Source: DASTEQ01 sp040905185
GTDB taxonomy: Bacteria > Chloroflexota > Limnocylindria > QHBO01
Length of the DNA: 64,000 nucleotides
Direction: 5' to 3'
Assembly: GCA_040905185.1 (NCBI GenBank)
Contig: JBBDRZ010000007.1
Span: 186,001-250,000, forward strand
The position numbers and the translations under genes were made by a program. Below are positions 44,523 through 52,972 of the stretch, one piece after another; positions within the stretch are counted from its first letter, which is position 1, and each line of letters begins with the position of its first letter. Below the pieces are notes generated by a model. It ran no database searches. It had not been told where the DNA came from and saw only the letters and a program-made list of their open reading frames with translations.

Positions 44523-45217
44523 GCCGCCGAATCTTCTTCTGGCTGTTGGACGAAAGGCCCGCCCCCAACGGGTCCACTGCGCTCGTCGAGGAACTACTGT
44601 CCCGGTACGCAGCGAAGCGCCTCGGAGCTACTCCTCGACAGCTCGACGAGCTCCGAGCCGTGACGATGCAGGTCTACCAGACTCGCGTCGACCAGGACCT
44701 ACCACGAGTCCGACCACGGCGACTGGCCTACGCGGTTGCCCTGGCTGCGGTCCTGGCACTGGCTGGCACGGTCGGCGCCGCGGAGAGCGGGCCGGGCGAG
44801 CCCCTCTACGGCCTCCGCTTGGCCATTCAGTCGCTTACCCTGCCCGAGCAGGGTGCGGCCCGAGCTGACGCGGTGCTGGCCTTGCTGGAGCAGCGACTCG
44901 CCGAAGCGCGTGAAGAGAATGTGCGCCACAACGAATCGGGCGTGGCCGATGCCGTCCGCGCGTACCAAGTTACGCTGGCCGACCTGCACTGGGATGTCAG
45001 CGGCCCATACGATGCGGCGCTTGCCGAAGGACTGAGGCGCCACGTCGCTACCCTTCAGGACATCCTCGGGGACGCCCCATCGCCCACGCAGGTGACTGTC
45101 CAGCAGGCACTCGAACAGGCGCAGAAGGCGCAGCAGGCCGTCCAGGACCGGTCAACGCAGCCCCCATCGCCGTTCCCGCCCCCCGGCACGCCGTTCCCGC
45201 CCCCTGGGAGGCCGTAA
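44519..45217 (+). CDS. DUF5667-like membrane protein, putative regulator of the adjacent sigma factor
   Basis: 232 residues: cytoplasmic helical N-terminus (about 1-65), one membrane helix (YAVALAAVLALAGTVGA), then an extracytoplasmic helical domain starting AESGPGEPLYGLRLAIQSL, the DUF5667 hallmark. It ends in a Pro-rich tail with two PFPPPG repeats. The stop-start overlap with the ECF sigma gene implies an anti-sigma-like or sensor role. It lacks a zinc-binding anti-sigma motif. Confidence 0.75.
   Translation: MSRRIFFWLLDERPAPNGSTALVEELLSRYAAKRLGATPRQLDELRAVTMQVYQTRVDQDLPRVRPRRLAYAVALAAVLALAGTVGAAESGPGEPLYGLRLAIQSLTLPEQGAARADAVLALLEQRLAEAREENVRHNESGVADAVRAYQVTLADLHWDVSGPYDAALAEGLRRHVATLQDILGDAPSPTQVTVQQALEQAQKAQQAVQDRSTQPPSPFPPPGTPFPPPGRP
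45170..45211 (+). repeat. Two 21-base tandem repeats coding PFPPPG
   Basis: 45170-45190 and 45191-45211 are near-identical units starting CCGTTCCCGCCCCC. They encode the Pro-rich C-terminus of the DUF5667-like protein and could vary in copy number. Confidence 0.7.
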
Positions 45218-45226
45218 CGAAGCCCG

Positions 45227-47155
45227 TCAGGTTGACGCGGAGGGCGTAGGTTCGGAAGCCGGTTCCGGGGTGGTGGGCCGTGGCCGCGGCCCGTTCGCAT
45301 CGGCCCCCGATCGGCTGAATAGGTCGGCAACCTGTTCCAGGAAGTTCGCCATCACCACTGACCGGATCGGGGAGCCGGCGGCGTCCACCTCTCCGGCCGC
45401 CGCGCTCAAGGGACGCGGCAGGACCCCGAACCGACGGGGCCGCTCATAGGTGGCGAACTCGGCGGTCACGCGATCGACCTCCTGGCGAAGGAGCGCGGCG
45501 ACCTCGGGGCGTGCGAGGAGCCTGGCGCCGGCATCGGCATCAGAATCGCCGTCGGCTCGGGTCGCGGCGGACCACTCGCGGATTGCCGCCAGGTCGGGCA
45601 CCAGCAGCGCCACGGTCGCGTCGCGGTCGTCTCCGAGCAGCACCGCCTGCGTGAGATACGGCGACCCGACCAGCGCCCGTTCGATCGGGGCGGGCGCCAC
45701 GTTCTTGCCGGTGGCCAGCACGAGCAGGTTCTTGACTCGGCCCGTGATGCGCAACCGGCGTGCCTCGTCGAACTCGCCGATGTCCCCGGTCCGCAGCCAG
45801 CCTTCGGCGTCGAGCACGCGCGCCGTGTCGGCCGGCCGGTCGAGGTAGCCGAGCATGACCTGCGGGCCACGGGCCAGGATCTCGCCCGTGCCCGGATCGA
45901 TCCGCAGCTCGGTCCCGGGGAGGGGTGGCCCGACCGTGCCGTATCGGTAGGTCGCCAGTCGATTGACCGTCAGGGTTGGGGCGGTCTCGGTGAGGCCGTA
46001 GCCCTCCAGGATCGTGATCCCCATCGAATCGAAGAAGACGCCGGTCGACTCGGGCAGCGCGGCTCCGCCCGAGATGAAGAAACGCAGACGGCCGCCGAAT
46101 GCGCGTCGGACCTGCGCCAGCACCGTCCGCTCCGCCACCCAGCGACGCAGGCCAAGCCAGGGCCCATCGGTCAGTCCGGCAAGGTGGTTGCGGTAGTGCT
46201 GCCGACCCAGGCCGGTAGCCCAGTCGAACAGGGCCCGGCGATGGGCCGGTCCGGTCGCGACACCGGTCTTGATCCGATGCTCGATCCGCTCGAAGAACAG
46301 CGGGATGGATGCCATCAGGGTGGGTTGCACCTCGCCCATGTCGGCCGCCCAGCGTTCGATCTGGCGCTCCGCGAAGGCGATCGTGGCCCCTGCTCCGAGT
46401 CCGGCCAGCATGGCGCCGCCGCGCTCGAACATGTGGCTCATAGGGAGTACCGAGAGTATGACGTCCGTCGGCGTGATTGAGATCGCCTCCACCGTGGCGT
46501 GAAAGGAGTGCAGCAGGTTGGCATGGGACGCCACGACGCCCAGCGGATCGCCGTCAACGCCGATGGTGTGGACGATGGTCGCCACCTGGGCTGGGTCGAT
46601 CCTTCGCCAGGTGCGCTCCCAATCGGCGAGAGCCTCTGGCGACGGATCCGCGTCCCGGACGAGGTGGGCCAGGGTCATCGCCGTGCCGCCGGCGGGGTTC
46701 GGTTCGAAAAGAACGATCCGCGCCTCACGCTCTGAAACGGATGGCGCGGAGCGCAGGCGCTGAAGGAGCCGGACATCCTCCGCGAACACCAGCCGGGGGC
46801 CAACTCGCCGGGCGATCTCCGCCATCCGGGCCGGCGTGTCGCCGGGATACAGCGGGCACGTGACCGCCCCGAGCGCCATGCAGGCCAGGTCGGCGACCAG
46901 CCATTCGGGCCGCGATCGGCTCAGGATCACGACCCGGTCGCCGGCGCCGATGCCCATCCGGCGCAGGCCGATCGAGGCGGCAGCGACCTGCGCCCACAGC
47001 TCGGCGTACGTCCAGCTTGGCCAGCCACCGCCCGCCTTCCAGCGGATGGCCTCCTTGTCGGGCGCTCGCTCAACGCTGCGCCGGATCAGCTCCACCACGC
47101 TCCGTGGACGGTCGGCAGCCGCGACCGCGAGGGGCTCACCCGCCACCACGGTCAC
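45227..47155 (-). CDS. Acyl-CoA synthetase (AMP-binding) family protein with degenerate catalytic motifs
   Basis: 642 residues from GTG 47155 (GTGA overlap with the acyltransferase). The fold of long-chain acyl-CoA ligases is clear: FFISGGAALPES, EGYGLTETAPTLTVN, GWLRTGDIGEFDE and ITGRVKNLLVLATGKNVAPAPIE. But the phosphate-binding loop, normally TSGTTGxPKG, reads T197-I-G-V-D-G-D-P-L-G, and the C-terminal segment that should hold the catalytic lysine reads AAGEVDAAGSPIR with no lysine. ATP-dependent adenylation is therefore doubtful. It may be a binding or regulatory paralogue. Confidence 0.85.
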   Translation of the reverse strand: MTVVAGEPLAVAAADRPRSVVELIRRSVERAPDKEAIRWKAGGGWPSWTYAELWAQVAAASIGLRRMGIGAGDRVVILSRSRPEWLVADLACMALGAVTCPLYPGDTPARMAEIARRVGPRLVFAEDVRLLQRLRSAPSVSEREARIVLFEPNPAGGTAMTLAHLVRDADPSPEALADWERTWRRIDPAQVATIVHTIGVDGDPLGVVASHANLLHSFHATVEAISITPTDVILSVLPMSHMFERGGAMLAGLGAGATIAFAERQIERWAADMGEVQPTLMASIPLFFERIEHRIKTGVATGPAHRRALFDWATGLGRQHYRNHLAGLTDGPWLGLRRWVAERTVLAQVRRAFGGRLRFFISGGAALPESTGVFFDSMGITILEGYGLTETAPTLTVNRLATYRYGTVGPPLPGTELRIDPGTGEILARGPQVMLGYLDRPADTARVLDAEGWLRTGDIGEFDEARRLRITGRVKNLLVLATGKNVAPAPIERALVGSPYLTQAVLLGDDRDATVALLVPDLAAIREWSAATRADGDSDADAGARLLARPEVAALLRQEVDRVTAEFATYERPRRFGVLPRPLSAAAGEVDAAGSPIRSVVMANFLEQVADLFSRSGADANGPRPRPTTPEPASEPTPSAST

Positions 47156-48318
47156 GGCGGTGCCTGGGCCGGAGTCACGGACGCCGGCTTGCTCCGTCTG
47201 AATCGGCGGCTGAGCGAGGTGGTCGCCATGTCCAACCCCACGCACAACGCCACGGTGATGATCCCCGCCACGAGGAGGATGAGGCCGAACTTGACCCACA
47301 GCCCGGCGGACAGCCCGACCACCACGGCCGCCACGATCACCGTCACCGGGTGATGGAGGACGTAGAAGGGGAGGACCATCTCGCTGGCCCAGCCCAGGAA
47401 TCGGGGTCGGGCGGTGAAGTAGGTGGCCGCCACGCCGACGAGGACCAGGGCCATCACCCACCCCAGCGCCGTGCGCCACGCCACGTAGGCCAGTCCGGCT
47501 GGCGTGAAGCCCGGGGCGTGCTCCAGGTCCAGCGGTGAGCCGAAGAGCACGACCGGGAGATAGGCGATCGCGATGATCGGGGCCAGCCACAGGGTCACCC
47601 GTCGGCGGCGGAGGATGGCGCTCAACACCCGTCGATCAGCCATGGCTCCGATCCCGATCACGAAGTACGACAGCCACAGCGCGAAGTCGGCCCAATCGCG
47701 GTAGTCCGGAACCAGCGGACGCAGGAGGAGCTGCCCCGCCACGATCGGGACGAGGAGCAGGATCAAGCCCCACGGGCCATCGGCGAGGGCGCCGATCCGA
47801 AGGTCACTCCCCGCCGCGCGCCGAGCGCGGAGCCGCGACAGGAGGGGCAGCGTCAGCAGGACGTACAGGAACAGGAAGGCCAGGAACCACAAGTGGTGGC
47901 CGTACTCACCGAACCAGCCGGGGTTTGGGTAGAAGCGAAGGTCGCCGAGGTAGATGCCGAGGAACGCCAGGGGGCCGGACTCACCCCCCGCGGCGAGGTA
48001 CGCCACCCACGCCTGCGGCGGTCCGAGGATGACCAGGCCCAGCACAAGCGGGATGAGCAGACGGCGAAGGCGCAGCCCGGTGTGGCCGCCGATGCCCCGG
48101 CGCTCGACGGCCAGCCAGGTCGCTGCGCCGGCCAGGAAGAACATCAGGGGCATCCCGAACATGTAGCCGAATCCCGACAGCAGGCTCAGCAGCAGGCTCT
48201 TGTCGGTGTCGTTCACGAGCCAGCTGGTGACCACGAACGGCTGGGCGGCGTGGAACAAGAACGCCCCGAACACGACGATCACCTTGAGCCAATCGATCCA
48301 GTTCAGCCGCTCGCGCAC
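47152..48318 (-). CDS. Membrane acyltransferase, acyltransferase-3/OpgC-like
   Basis: 388 residues from GTG 48318, ten or more helices. The start LNWIDWLKVIVVFGAFLFHA carries the conserved helix-1 His of acyltransferase-3 proteins, and EYGHHLWFLAFLFLY and SEMVLPFYVLHHPVT are other family segments. Such proteins O-acylate extracytoplasmic glycans or lipids. Pairing with a degenerate acyl-CoA synthetase suggests a shared acyl substrate. The C-terminus is basic. Confidence 0.85.
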   Translation of the reverse strand: MRERLNWIDWLKVIVVFGAFLFHAAQPFVVTSWLVNDTDKSLLLSLLSGFGYMFGMPLMFFLAGAATWLAVERRGIGGHTGLRLRRLLIPLVLGLVILGPPQAWVAYLAAGGESGPLAFLGIYLGDLRFYPNPGWFGEYGHHLWFLAFLFLYVLLTLPLLSRLRARRAAGSDLRIGALADGPWGLILLLVPIVAGQLLLRPLVPDYRDWADFALWLSYFVIGIGAMADRRVLSAILRRRRVTLWLAPIIAIAYLPVVLFGSPLDLEHAPGFTPAGLAYVAWRTALGWVMALVLVGVAATYFTARPRFLGWASEMVLPFYVLHHPVTVIVAAVVVGLSAGLWVKFGLILLVAGIITVALCVGLDMATTSLSRRFRRSKPASVTPAQAPP

Positions 48319-48403
48319 GCGGTAAGTCTGCCAGAGCGACCCCAGCCCAATTGACCTTCGGCTCTTCCCTTCGTGGCTCACCTCTTCTACGATCCGTGGT
48401 CCG

Positions 48404-49318
48404 ATGGAGGCCGTCGCGGCGTTCGCCCGCGCCCGATGGCTGGCGGCCGATGGCAAGCCGGCCAACTGGGCGCTGCGCCTGACGCCCCTGCTCGTCGTCG
48501 TCGTCACCGCCACGAGCTTCACGTTCGCCGGCGTCGCGTCCAATCTGACTATCGACTACCTGGGCTGGGACAGCCGCGCCTACTACGATGCGCTGCGGAG
48601 TCCGGATCCGTACGCCGGGGGGGCGGTTGGCGTGATCGGCTCGTACCTGTATCCGCCGCCGTTCCTCCAGGTGCTCGCGCCCGCCGGGCAGCTGCCCTGG
48701 CCGGCCTTCATGTTCGGCTGGACCGCGCTGCTGGCCGGGGCGGCGGTGGCCATGCTCCGGAGAGTCCCGCGCCAGTACCGCACGATGTTGCCACTCCTCG
48801 TGCTCCTGGCCGGCGCCGACATCTGGGCCGGCAACATCAACCTGCTGCTCGCCTACGGGGCGGTGGTCGGGTTGAGCGCGCCGGCGGCTTGGGCCGGGCT
48901 CGCGCTCACCAAGGTCACGCCTGGCGTGGGCGCGCTGTGGCTTGCCTTCCGAGGCCGCTGGCCCGAGTTCGGGCTCGCGCTCGCCGTCACCGTGGTGGGT
49001 GCCGCGGCCTCCTTTGTCGCGGCGCCCCAGCTGTGGGGAGACTGGCTATCGGTGGTGTTCAGCGAGGGTGCCGGCGGGGGATACGCGGCATCGGTGCCGG
49101 TCCCGCTCTTTGTCCGCCTCCCGCTGGCGGTTGTCGTGCTGTGGTGGGCCGCCCGTACCGACCGTGCCTGGCTGGTGCCATGCGCCTGCCTGTTGGCCCT
49201 TCCGGTGATCTGGTTCAACGGGCTGTCCCTGCTGCTCGGGGCAGCTGCCCTGCTGGAGGCCCGTGCTCAGCCCATCGACCAGCAGGCGCGCGTGTCCGCG
49301 GAGCCGGCGACTATGTGA
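48404..49318 (+). CDS. GT87/DUF2029-like polytopic glycosyltransferase
   Basis: 304 residues, about eight helices. The loop NLTIDYLGWDSRAYYDA after the first helix holds the acidic residues of polyprenol-dependent mannosyltransferases, followed by GSYLYPPPFLQVL and ADIWAGNINLLLA, family-like segments. It is shorter than typical GT87 enzymes (about 400 residues), so a reduced form. Likely adds a sugar to envelope glycans from a lipid-linked donor; inferred. Confidence 0.7.
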   Translation: MEAVAAFARARWLAADGKPANWALRLTPLLVVVVTATSFTFAGVASNLTIDYLGWDSRAYYDALRSPDPYAGGAVGVIGSYLYPPPFLQVLAPAGQLPWPAFMFGWTALLAGAAVAMLRRVPRQYRTMLPLLVLLAGADIWAGNINLLLAYGAVVGLSAPAAWAGLALTKVTPGVGALWLAFRGRWPEFGLALAVTVVGAAASFVAAPQLWGDWLSVVFSEGAGGGYAASVPVPLFVRLPLAVVVLWWAARTDRAWLVPCACLLALPVIWFNGLSLLLGAAALLEARAQPIDQQARVSAEPATM

Positions 49319-49442
49319 CCGGAAAAATGTGCCGTTTGGCACTGAAGGACGGCGCTGGCCGCATGGAGAGTCACGATCGTAGGCTGGTCCCGACCGGTTC
49401 CCGGCTCGGGCGCCGCGGAGACCGGTGAGGAGGAGATTGCTG

Positions 49443-49883
49443 ATGCGACCTAGAGTCATCCGCGCCGCCGCGATCCTGCTGCCCGTGGCGCTGCTGCTCG
49501 CATGTACGCCGAGCCCCACCGCGACCACCGTGAACGTCTCGCTCCAGGAGTGGGCGATGGTGCCCGATGAAACCAGTGTCCCGGCCGGCGAGATCACGTT
49601 TTCGGTGACGAATGACGGCCCGAATGACGTGCACGAGTTCGTAATCATCAGGACCGACCTCGACCCAGGGGACCTCCCCGTTGACGAGCACGGTGCCGTT
49701 ACCGAGGCTGGCGAGGGCATCGAGGTCATCGACGAGATTGAGGACCTCCCGGTTGGCGAAACACAAGAGGTGTCCGCTGATCTTGCGGCGGGCAGCTATG
49801 TGCTGCTCTGCAACATCTACAGCGCTGACGAGGACGAGGCCCACTACGCCGAAGGCATGCGAATCGCCTTCACTGTCGAATAG
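49443..49883 (+). CDS. Cupredoxin-like lipoprotein
   Basis: 146 residues from ATG 49443, with GAGGAG upstream. Lipobox LLLACTP. The rest is a small beta domain with EITFSVTNDGPNDVHEFVI and YVLLCNIYSADEDEAHYAEGM. His, Cys, His and Met appear in cupredoxin order, but the spacing between Cys and the second His is long, so copper binding is less certain than for the lipoprotein at 25388. Followed by a terminator. Confidence 0.75.
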   Translation: MRPRVIRAAAILLPVALLLACTPSPTATTVNVSLQEWAMVPDETSVPAGEITFSVTNDGPNDVHEFVIIRTDLDPGDLPVDEHGAVTEAGEGIEVIDEIEDLPVGETQEVSADLAAGSYVLLCNIYSADEDEAHYAEGMRIAFTVE

Positions 49884-49911
49884 TCGGCCGATCCTCGAAA
49901 ACCGATACACG

Positions 49912-49945
49912 CGGACGCGCCGCCAGCAGGCGGCGCGTCCGTTTT
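49912..49945 (+). terminator. Rho-independent terminator
   Basis: CGGACGCGCCGCC and GGCGGCGCGTCCG form a 13-base stem with an AGCA loop, immediately followed by TTTT. This is the classic intrinsic terminator form, 29 bases after the lipoprotein gene. Confidence 0.88.
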
Positions 49946-49979
49946 ACATGAAGCCAGTGGCGAAAGCGGACGGAACGGC

Positions 49980-50669
49980 ATGCGGGTGCTGCTGATCGGA
50001 GTGGGCACCGTCGGTGAGTCCATCGCCCGCCTGGCCGCGGCGCATCCGTGGTGCGAGGCGATGGTTCTCGCCGACTACGACATCGCCAGGGCCGAGACCC
50101 TGCAGGCCAAGCTCGGCGACGCGGATCAGTTCGCGGTCGAGCACATCGACGCGCGAGACGGCGAGGCCGTCGCCGCGCTGGCGCGGCGACATCGGTCTGA
50201 CCTGGTCATGAACGCGGTGGACCCCCAGTTGGTGATGCCGATCTTCGAAGGCGCCCTGGAGGCCCACCTGACGGCTCCCGCCCCAGTTCCGCCTAGACTG
50301 GTGGTCGGCAGACTGATGACCGATGCAGAGGTGCGAGCCATGAACGTTGACGACATGCTGCAGGGCGCGCGGGACACGATGACCGTTTCGCGGGTGTACG
50401 GCGAACCGATCGAGCGCAATGGGGTCATGCTGATCCCGGCGGCCGACATCATGGGTGGCGGGGGCGGAGGCAGCGACAGCACCAACAACGGAGGAGGCGG
50501 GTTTGGGGTAAGCGCCCGGCCGGTGGGGACCTGGATCATCCGGGGCGACGAGGTGACCTGGGAGCCGGCGATCGACGTCAACCGGATGGCGCTGCGGGGG
50601 ATGGTGGTGGCGATCGTGTTCCTGTTGGTCGTCCGCTCCCTGGTCAAGAGCTTCGCCCGGCGCGGCTGA
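49980..50669 (+). CDS. Saccharopine dehydrogenase N-terminal fragment fused in frame to GerW/YtfJ
   Basis: 229 residues in one frame. Residues 1-95 are the Rossmann half of a saccharopine-dehydrogenase-like protein (LIGVGTVGESIARLA, LVMNAVDPQLVMPIFEGALEA), which then stops abruptly; catalytic and dimer domains are missing. Residues 121-229 form a complete GerW/YtfJ sporulation-protein domain (NVDDMLQGARDTMTVSRV, GGGGGGSDSTNNGGGGFG) with a C-terminal membrane helix. ATG 50340 has AGAGGTG six bases before it and a TAGACT -10-like box at 50294-50299, so GerW may be made alone and the front part be a gene remnant. Confidence 0.75.
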   Translation: MRVLLIGVGTVGESIARLAAAHPWCEAMVLADYDIARAETLQAKLGDADQFAVEHIDARDGEAVAALARRHRSDLVMNAVDPQLVMPIFEGALEAHLTAPAPVPPRLVVGRLMTDAEVRAMNVDDMLQGARDTMTVSRVYGEPIERNGVMLIPAADIMGGGGGGSDSTNNGGGGFGVSARPVGTWIIRGDEVTWEPAIDVNRMALRGMVVAIVFLLVVRSLVKSFARRG

Positions 50670-50683
50670 CGAACTCTGCAGGT

Positions 50684-50712
50684 TTGACCGATGCGCGACC
50701 TCCCGGTACCCT
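50684..50712 (+). promoter_or_regulatory. Promoter of initiator tRNA
   Basis: TTGACC at 50684-50689 and TACCCT at 50707-50712 are separated by 17 bases. The tRNA begins at 50720, seven bases after the -10 box, so the transcript would start at or near the mature 5' end. Confidence 0.6.
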
Positions 50713-50719
50713 AGGAGGT

Positions 50720-50794
<75 letters not shown>

Positions 50795-50806
50795 ACGCTA
50801 ACTCCC

Positions 50807-50838
50807 ACGAACCCCGGGTCCGACCGCCCGGGGTTCGT
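50807..50838. terminator. Bidirectional hairpin terminator
   Basis: ACGAACCCCGGG and CCCGGGGTTCGT form a perfect 12-base stem with an eight-base loop, between initiator tRNA and the convergent nitroreductase gene. Pyrimidine-rich sequence follows on the plus strand. Confidence 0.75.
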
Positions 50839-50839
50839 C

Positions 50840-51397
50840 TCATTCCGTCTCTGGCCAGTCCCCGACGAATACCGTCTCGTCGCGCGGGAGGCGGGCCTGG
50901 CCAGGCGGTGACTTTGGCCTCTGGGCTTCCGGGGTGGGATGCCCCAGCGCCATGAGGGTGCGGACCATGCGGTCCGCAGGCAGGCCCAGGATCTCGCGCG
51001 CCGCCGGGAGGACGTCCGGCCGCACCCAGGCGATCCCCGCCGCTACACCCAGCATTCCGGCCGCGATGAGCATCCGCTCGGCGGCCCGGCCATCGTCATA
51101 GGCGTGAGACACGCGCCGCTCAGGGTCATCGGGGAGGACGATCGCGACGACCGCGGTTGCGGTCTTCAGCGCGCGGGTCTGGGGCAGGCCGGCCGCCTCG
51201 AGGCGTGCGATGGTGGTCCGGTCGCGGACGACGAGGAACCGCCATGGCTGGGTGTTGCGGCTGCTGCCGGTCCAACGGGCGACATCGGTGATGGCCTCCA
51301 GCTCGCCATCGGTCAGGACCTGGTCGGTGAACTCGCGGACCTGCCGGGCGCGGAGGAGCGGACGCACGACGTCGCGTAGGGGCGCGGGATCGGTCAT
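50840..51397 (-). CDS. Nitroreductase-family FMN oxidoreductase
   Basis: 185 residues from ATG 51397. Nitroreductase fold segments: RRxVREFTD-like start (RARQVREFTDQ), DVARWTGSSRNTQPWRFLVV for FMN binding, GMLGVAAGIAWV and LMALGHPTP near the end. Reduces a nitro, quinone or flavin-type substrate with NAD(P)H; substrate unknown. A CACAAT box six bases before the ATG suggests a leaderless transcript. Divergent from the oxidase-like gene. Confidence 0.88.
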   Translation of the reverse strand: MTDPAPLRDVVRPLLRARQVREFTDQVLTDGELEAITDVARWTGSSRNTQPWRFLVVRDRTTIARLEAAGLPQTRALKTATAVVAIVLPDDPERRVSHAYDDGRAAERMLIAAGMLGVAAGIAWVRPDVLPAAREILGLPADRMVRTLMALGHPTPEAQRPKSPPGQARLPRDETVFVGDWPETE

Positions 51398-51403
51398 GCC
51401 CCG

Positions 51404-51420
51404 ATTGTGCCCGCTACAAT
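51404..51420. promoter_or_regulatory. Back-to-back -10 boxes of a divergent promoter pair
   Basis: On the minus strand CACAAT (51409-51404) lies six bases before the nitroreductase ATG. On the plus strand TACAAT (51415-51420) matches five of six -10 bases and points toward the oxidase-like gene. The two boxes are only five bases apart, so polymerases would compete. Confidence 0.45.
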
Positions 51421-51498
51421 GCCGCCGGGTCGCCCCGCGGCGGCCCGGTGCGGAACCGTCCCACACAGGATCTCAGTCAGGAGGGCGCGCGCGCTCGC

Positions 51499-52968
51499 AT
51501 GACCGGCAACCTCAAGCGGCTGCGCGCATACGATCAGCCACCCAAGCCGCGCCGGCAGCTTCTCCCTTCTGGCCCCGACGCCGCGGCCATGGGGTATTTC
51601 GGATTCGGCGCGCTGTGGTTGCTCACCGCGACCGGGATCGGAAGCCTGGCTGCGTTCCAGATGGTCATCTCGGAGTTCCAGCTCGTCGTGGAGGACCTGC
51701 CGTTCGGGCTGGCTATCGCGTTCACGCCTGAAACTGTCGCAGCCGGGTTCCGCCACACGTTTGTCTGGGGTTGGCTCACCAACGCGGCTCTGGGCGCCAT
51801 CGTCTTCATCACCCCCCGGCTCACCGGTCTCCCGCTGGCCCATCCCCGAATGGGGTTGCTGGGCATGATCACCTGGAACGTCGGCTTCGCCGCTGGATTG
51901 ACCGCTCTGTACCTCCCCGCCCTCGCCGACACCGGCACCCTGACCGCTTTCCCGCTGCCCGTGATTCTCGTCCTCCTGCTCGGCCTGGTCCTCATCAACG
52001 GGTCGTTCTGGACCAGCCTCCGCGGCCTGCAGCGGCCGTTCGTGGGTCTGGCCTGGTTCGGGGTCGCCGTGCTGACGCTGACTGGGCTGACCGCCGCCGC
52101 GACCGTGACCGGAGTCCTGGACCTCGACCCCACGGCTGACGCCCTGGCGGAGGCGGTGTGGATGCGTGGCCTCTCACTCCTGTGGCTGCTGGCGGTTCCC
52201 ATCGGCGCACTTCATTACCTCATCCCGCGGCTGACGGGGCAGCCGTTGGCGTCAGGGCCATTGGCGTGGTTCGGGTTGGGCGCGTGGGTGATCCTCAGCG
52301 TGGTGTCGTCCTTTGGCGCGGCCGTGCACCCTTCCGTCCCGTACGCAATGGTCAGCGCCGGCAACGCGGCTACCCTGATGCTCCTCGTGCCGGCCGTCGC
52401 CATCATCGGCAACCTGTCGATGACGTTGCGCGGCCGATGGTTCCTGGTCCTGTCACCCGGCCCCATGGCACTGGCCGTGACATCCTTGACCTTCCTGGGG
52501 GGCAGCGTGCTCCTTGCCGGCGTCGAGTCCCTGCGCGCGGTGCAGACTGCGGTGTCCCGCACGGAATGGCCCGTCGGCCTGGCCGCGTTCGCGTTCGGCG
52601 GCGCGGTGACCATCGGCTTGCTGGCGGTGGCCGAGCATGCCTGGCCGCGGATGCTGCACCGTTCACACGGCGGAGGGCTGTTGGCCTACGCCGTCACCTG
52701 GGCTGCGTTGGGCGGCGCTGCGTTGGCAGGCGTGGCTCTCGTCGCCGCGGGCCTGTTCCATGTCGGCATGGTCGCCGACGGTATGCCTCCGGCGGAGATC
52801 TCCGCCAACCTGCTCCCCATCCACCTGGTCGCGTGGGCGGGAATGGGTCTGCTGGGCCTGGCCGGGGCAGGACACGCCCTCGGCGCCTATTTGCTGGCGG
52901 CCCATGGCCGGCCCGTGCGCACCACCACGCCGGGCACGGCTCCAATCGCCGCGCCGGCAGGACACTGA
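51499..52968 (+). CDS. Heme-copper-oxidase subunit I-like membrane protein lacking CuB ligands
   Basis: 489 residues from ATG 51499, about twelve helices, with the cbb3/NorB-like subunit I outline. His86 in GFRHTFVWGW aligns with the helix-2 ligand of the low-spin heme, and LHYLIPRLTGQPL follows the place of helix 6. There the WxxxHN copper-ligand motif reads WMRGLSLL; the HH pair of helix 7 and the GHVH heme ligands of helix 10 are also not seen (RTEWPVGLAAF at that place). It probably cannot reduce oxygen. A cytochrome c gene follows four bases later, so an electron-transfer or assembly role remains possible. Confidence 0.75.
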   Translation: MTGNLKRLRAYDQPPKPRRQLLPSGPDAAAMGYFGFGALWLLTATGIGSLAAFQMVISEFQLVVEDLPFGLAIAFTPETVAAGFRHTFVWGWLTNAALGAIVFITPRLTGLPLAHPRMGLLGMITWNVGFAAGLTALYLPALADTGTLTAFPLPVILVLLLGLVLINGSFWTSLRGLQRPFVGLAWFGVAVLTLTGLTAAATVTGVLDLDPTADALAEAVWMRGLSLLWLLAVPIGALHYLIPRLTGQPLASGPLAWFGLGAWVILSVVSSFGAAVHPSVPYAMVSAGNAATLMLLVPAVAIIGNLSMTLRGRWFLVLSPGPMALAVTSLTFLGGSVLLAGVESLRAVQTAVSRTEWPVGLAAFAFGGAVTIGLLAVAEHAWPRMLHRSHGGGLLAYAVTWAALGGAALAGVALVAAGLFHVGMVADGMPPAEISANLLPIHLVAWAGMGLLGLAGAGHALGAYLLAAHGRPVRTTTPGTAPIAAPAGH

Positions 52969-52972
52969 TCCG

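Noticed and set aside
45170..45211. Tandem GC-rich repeat near a gene end considered as a terminator
   Set aside because: The copies are direct, not inverted, and code for PFPPPG units before the stop codon.
47156..47590. N-terminal extension of the acyl-CoA synthetase up to 47590
   Set aside because: It lies inside the acyltransferase gene in another frame and is low-complexity; GTG 47155 forms the normal overlap junction.
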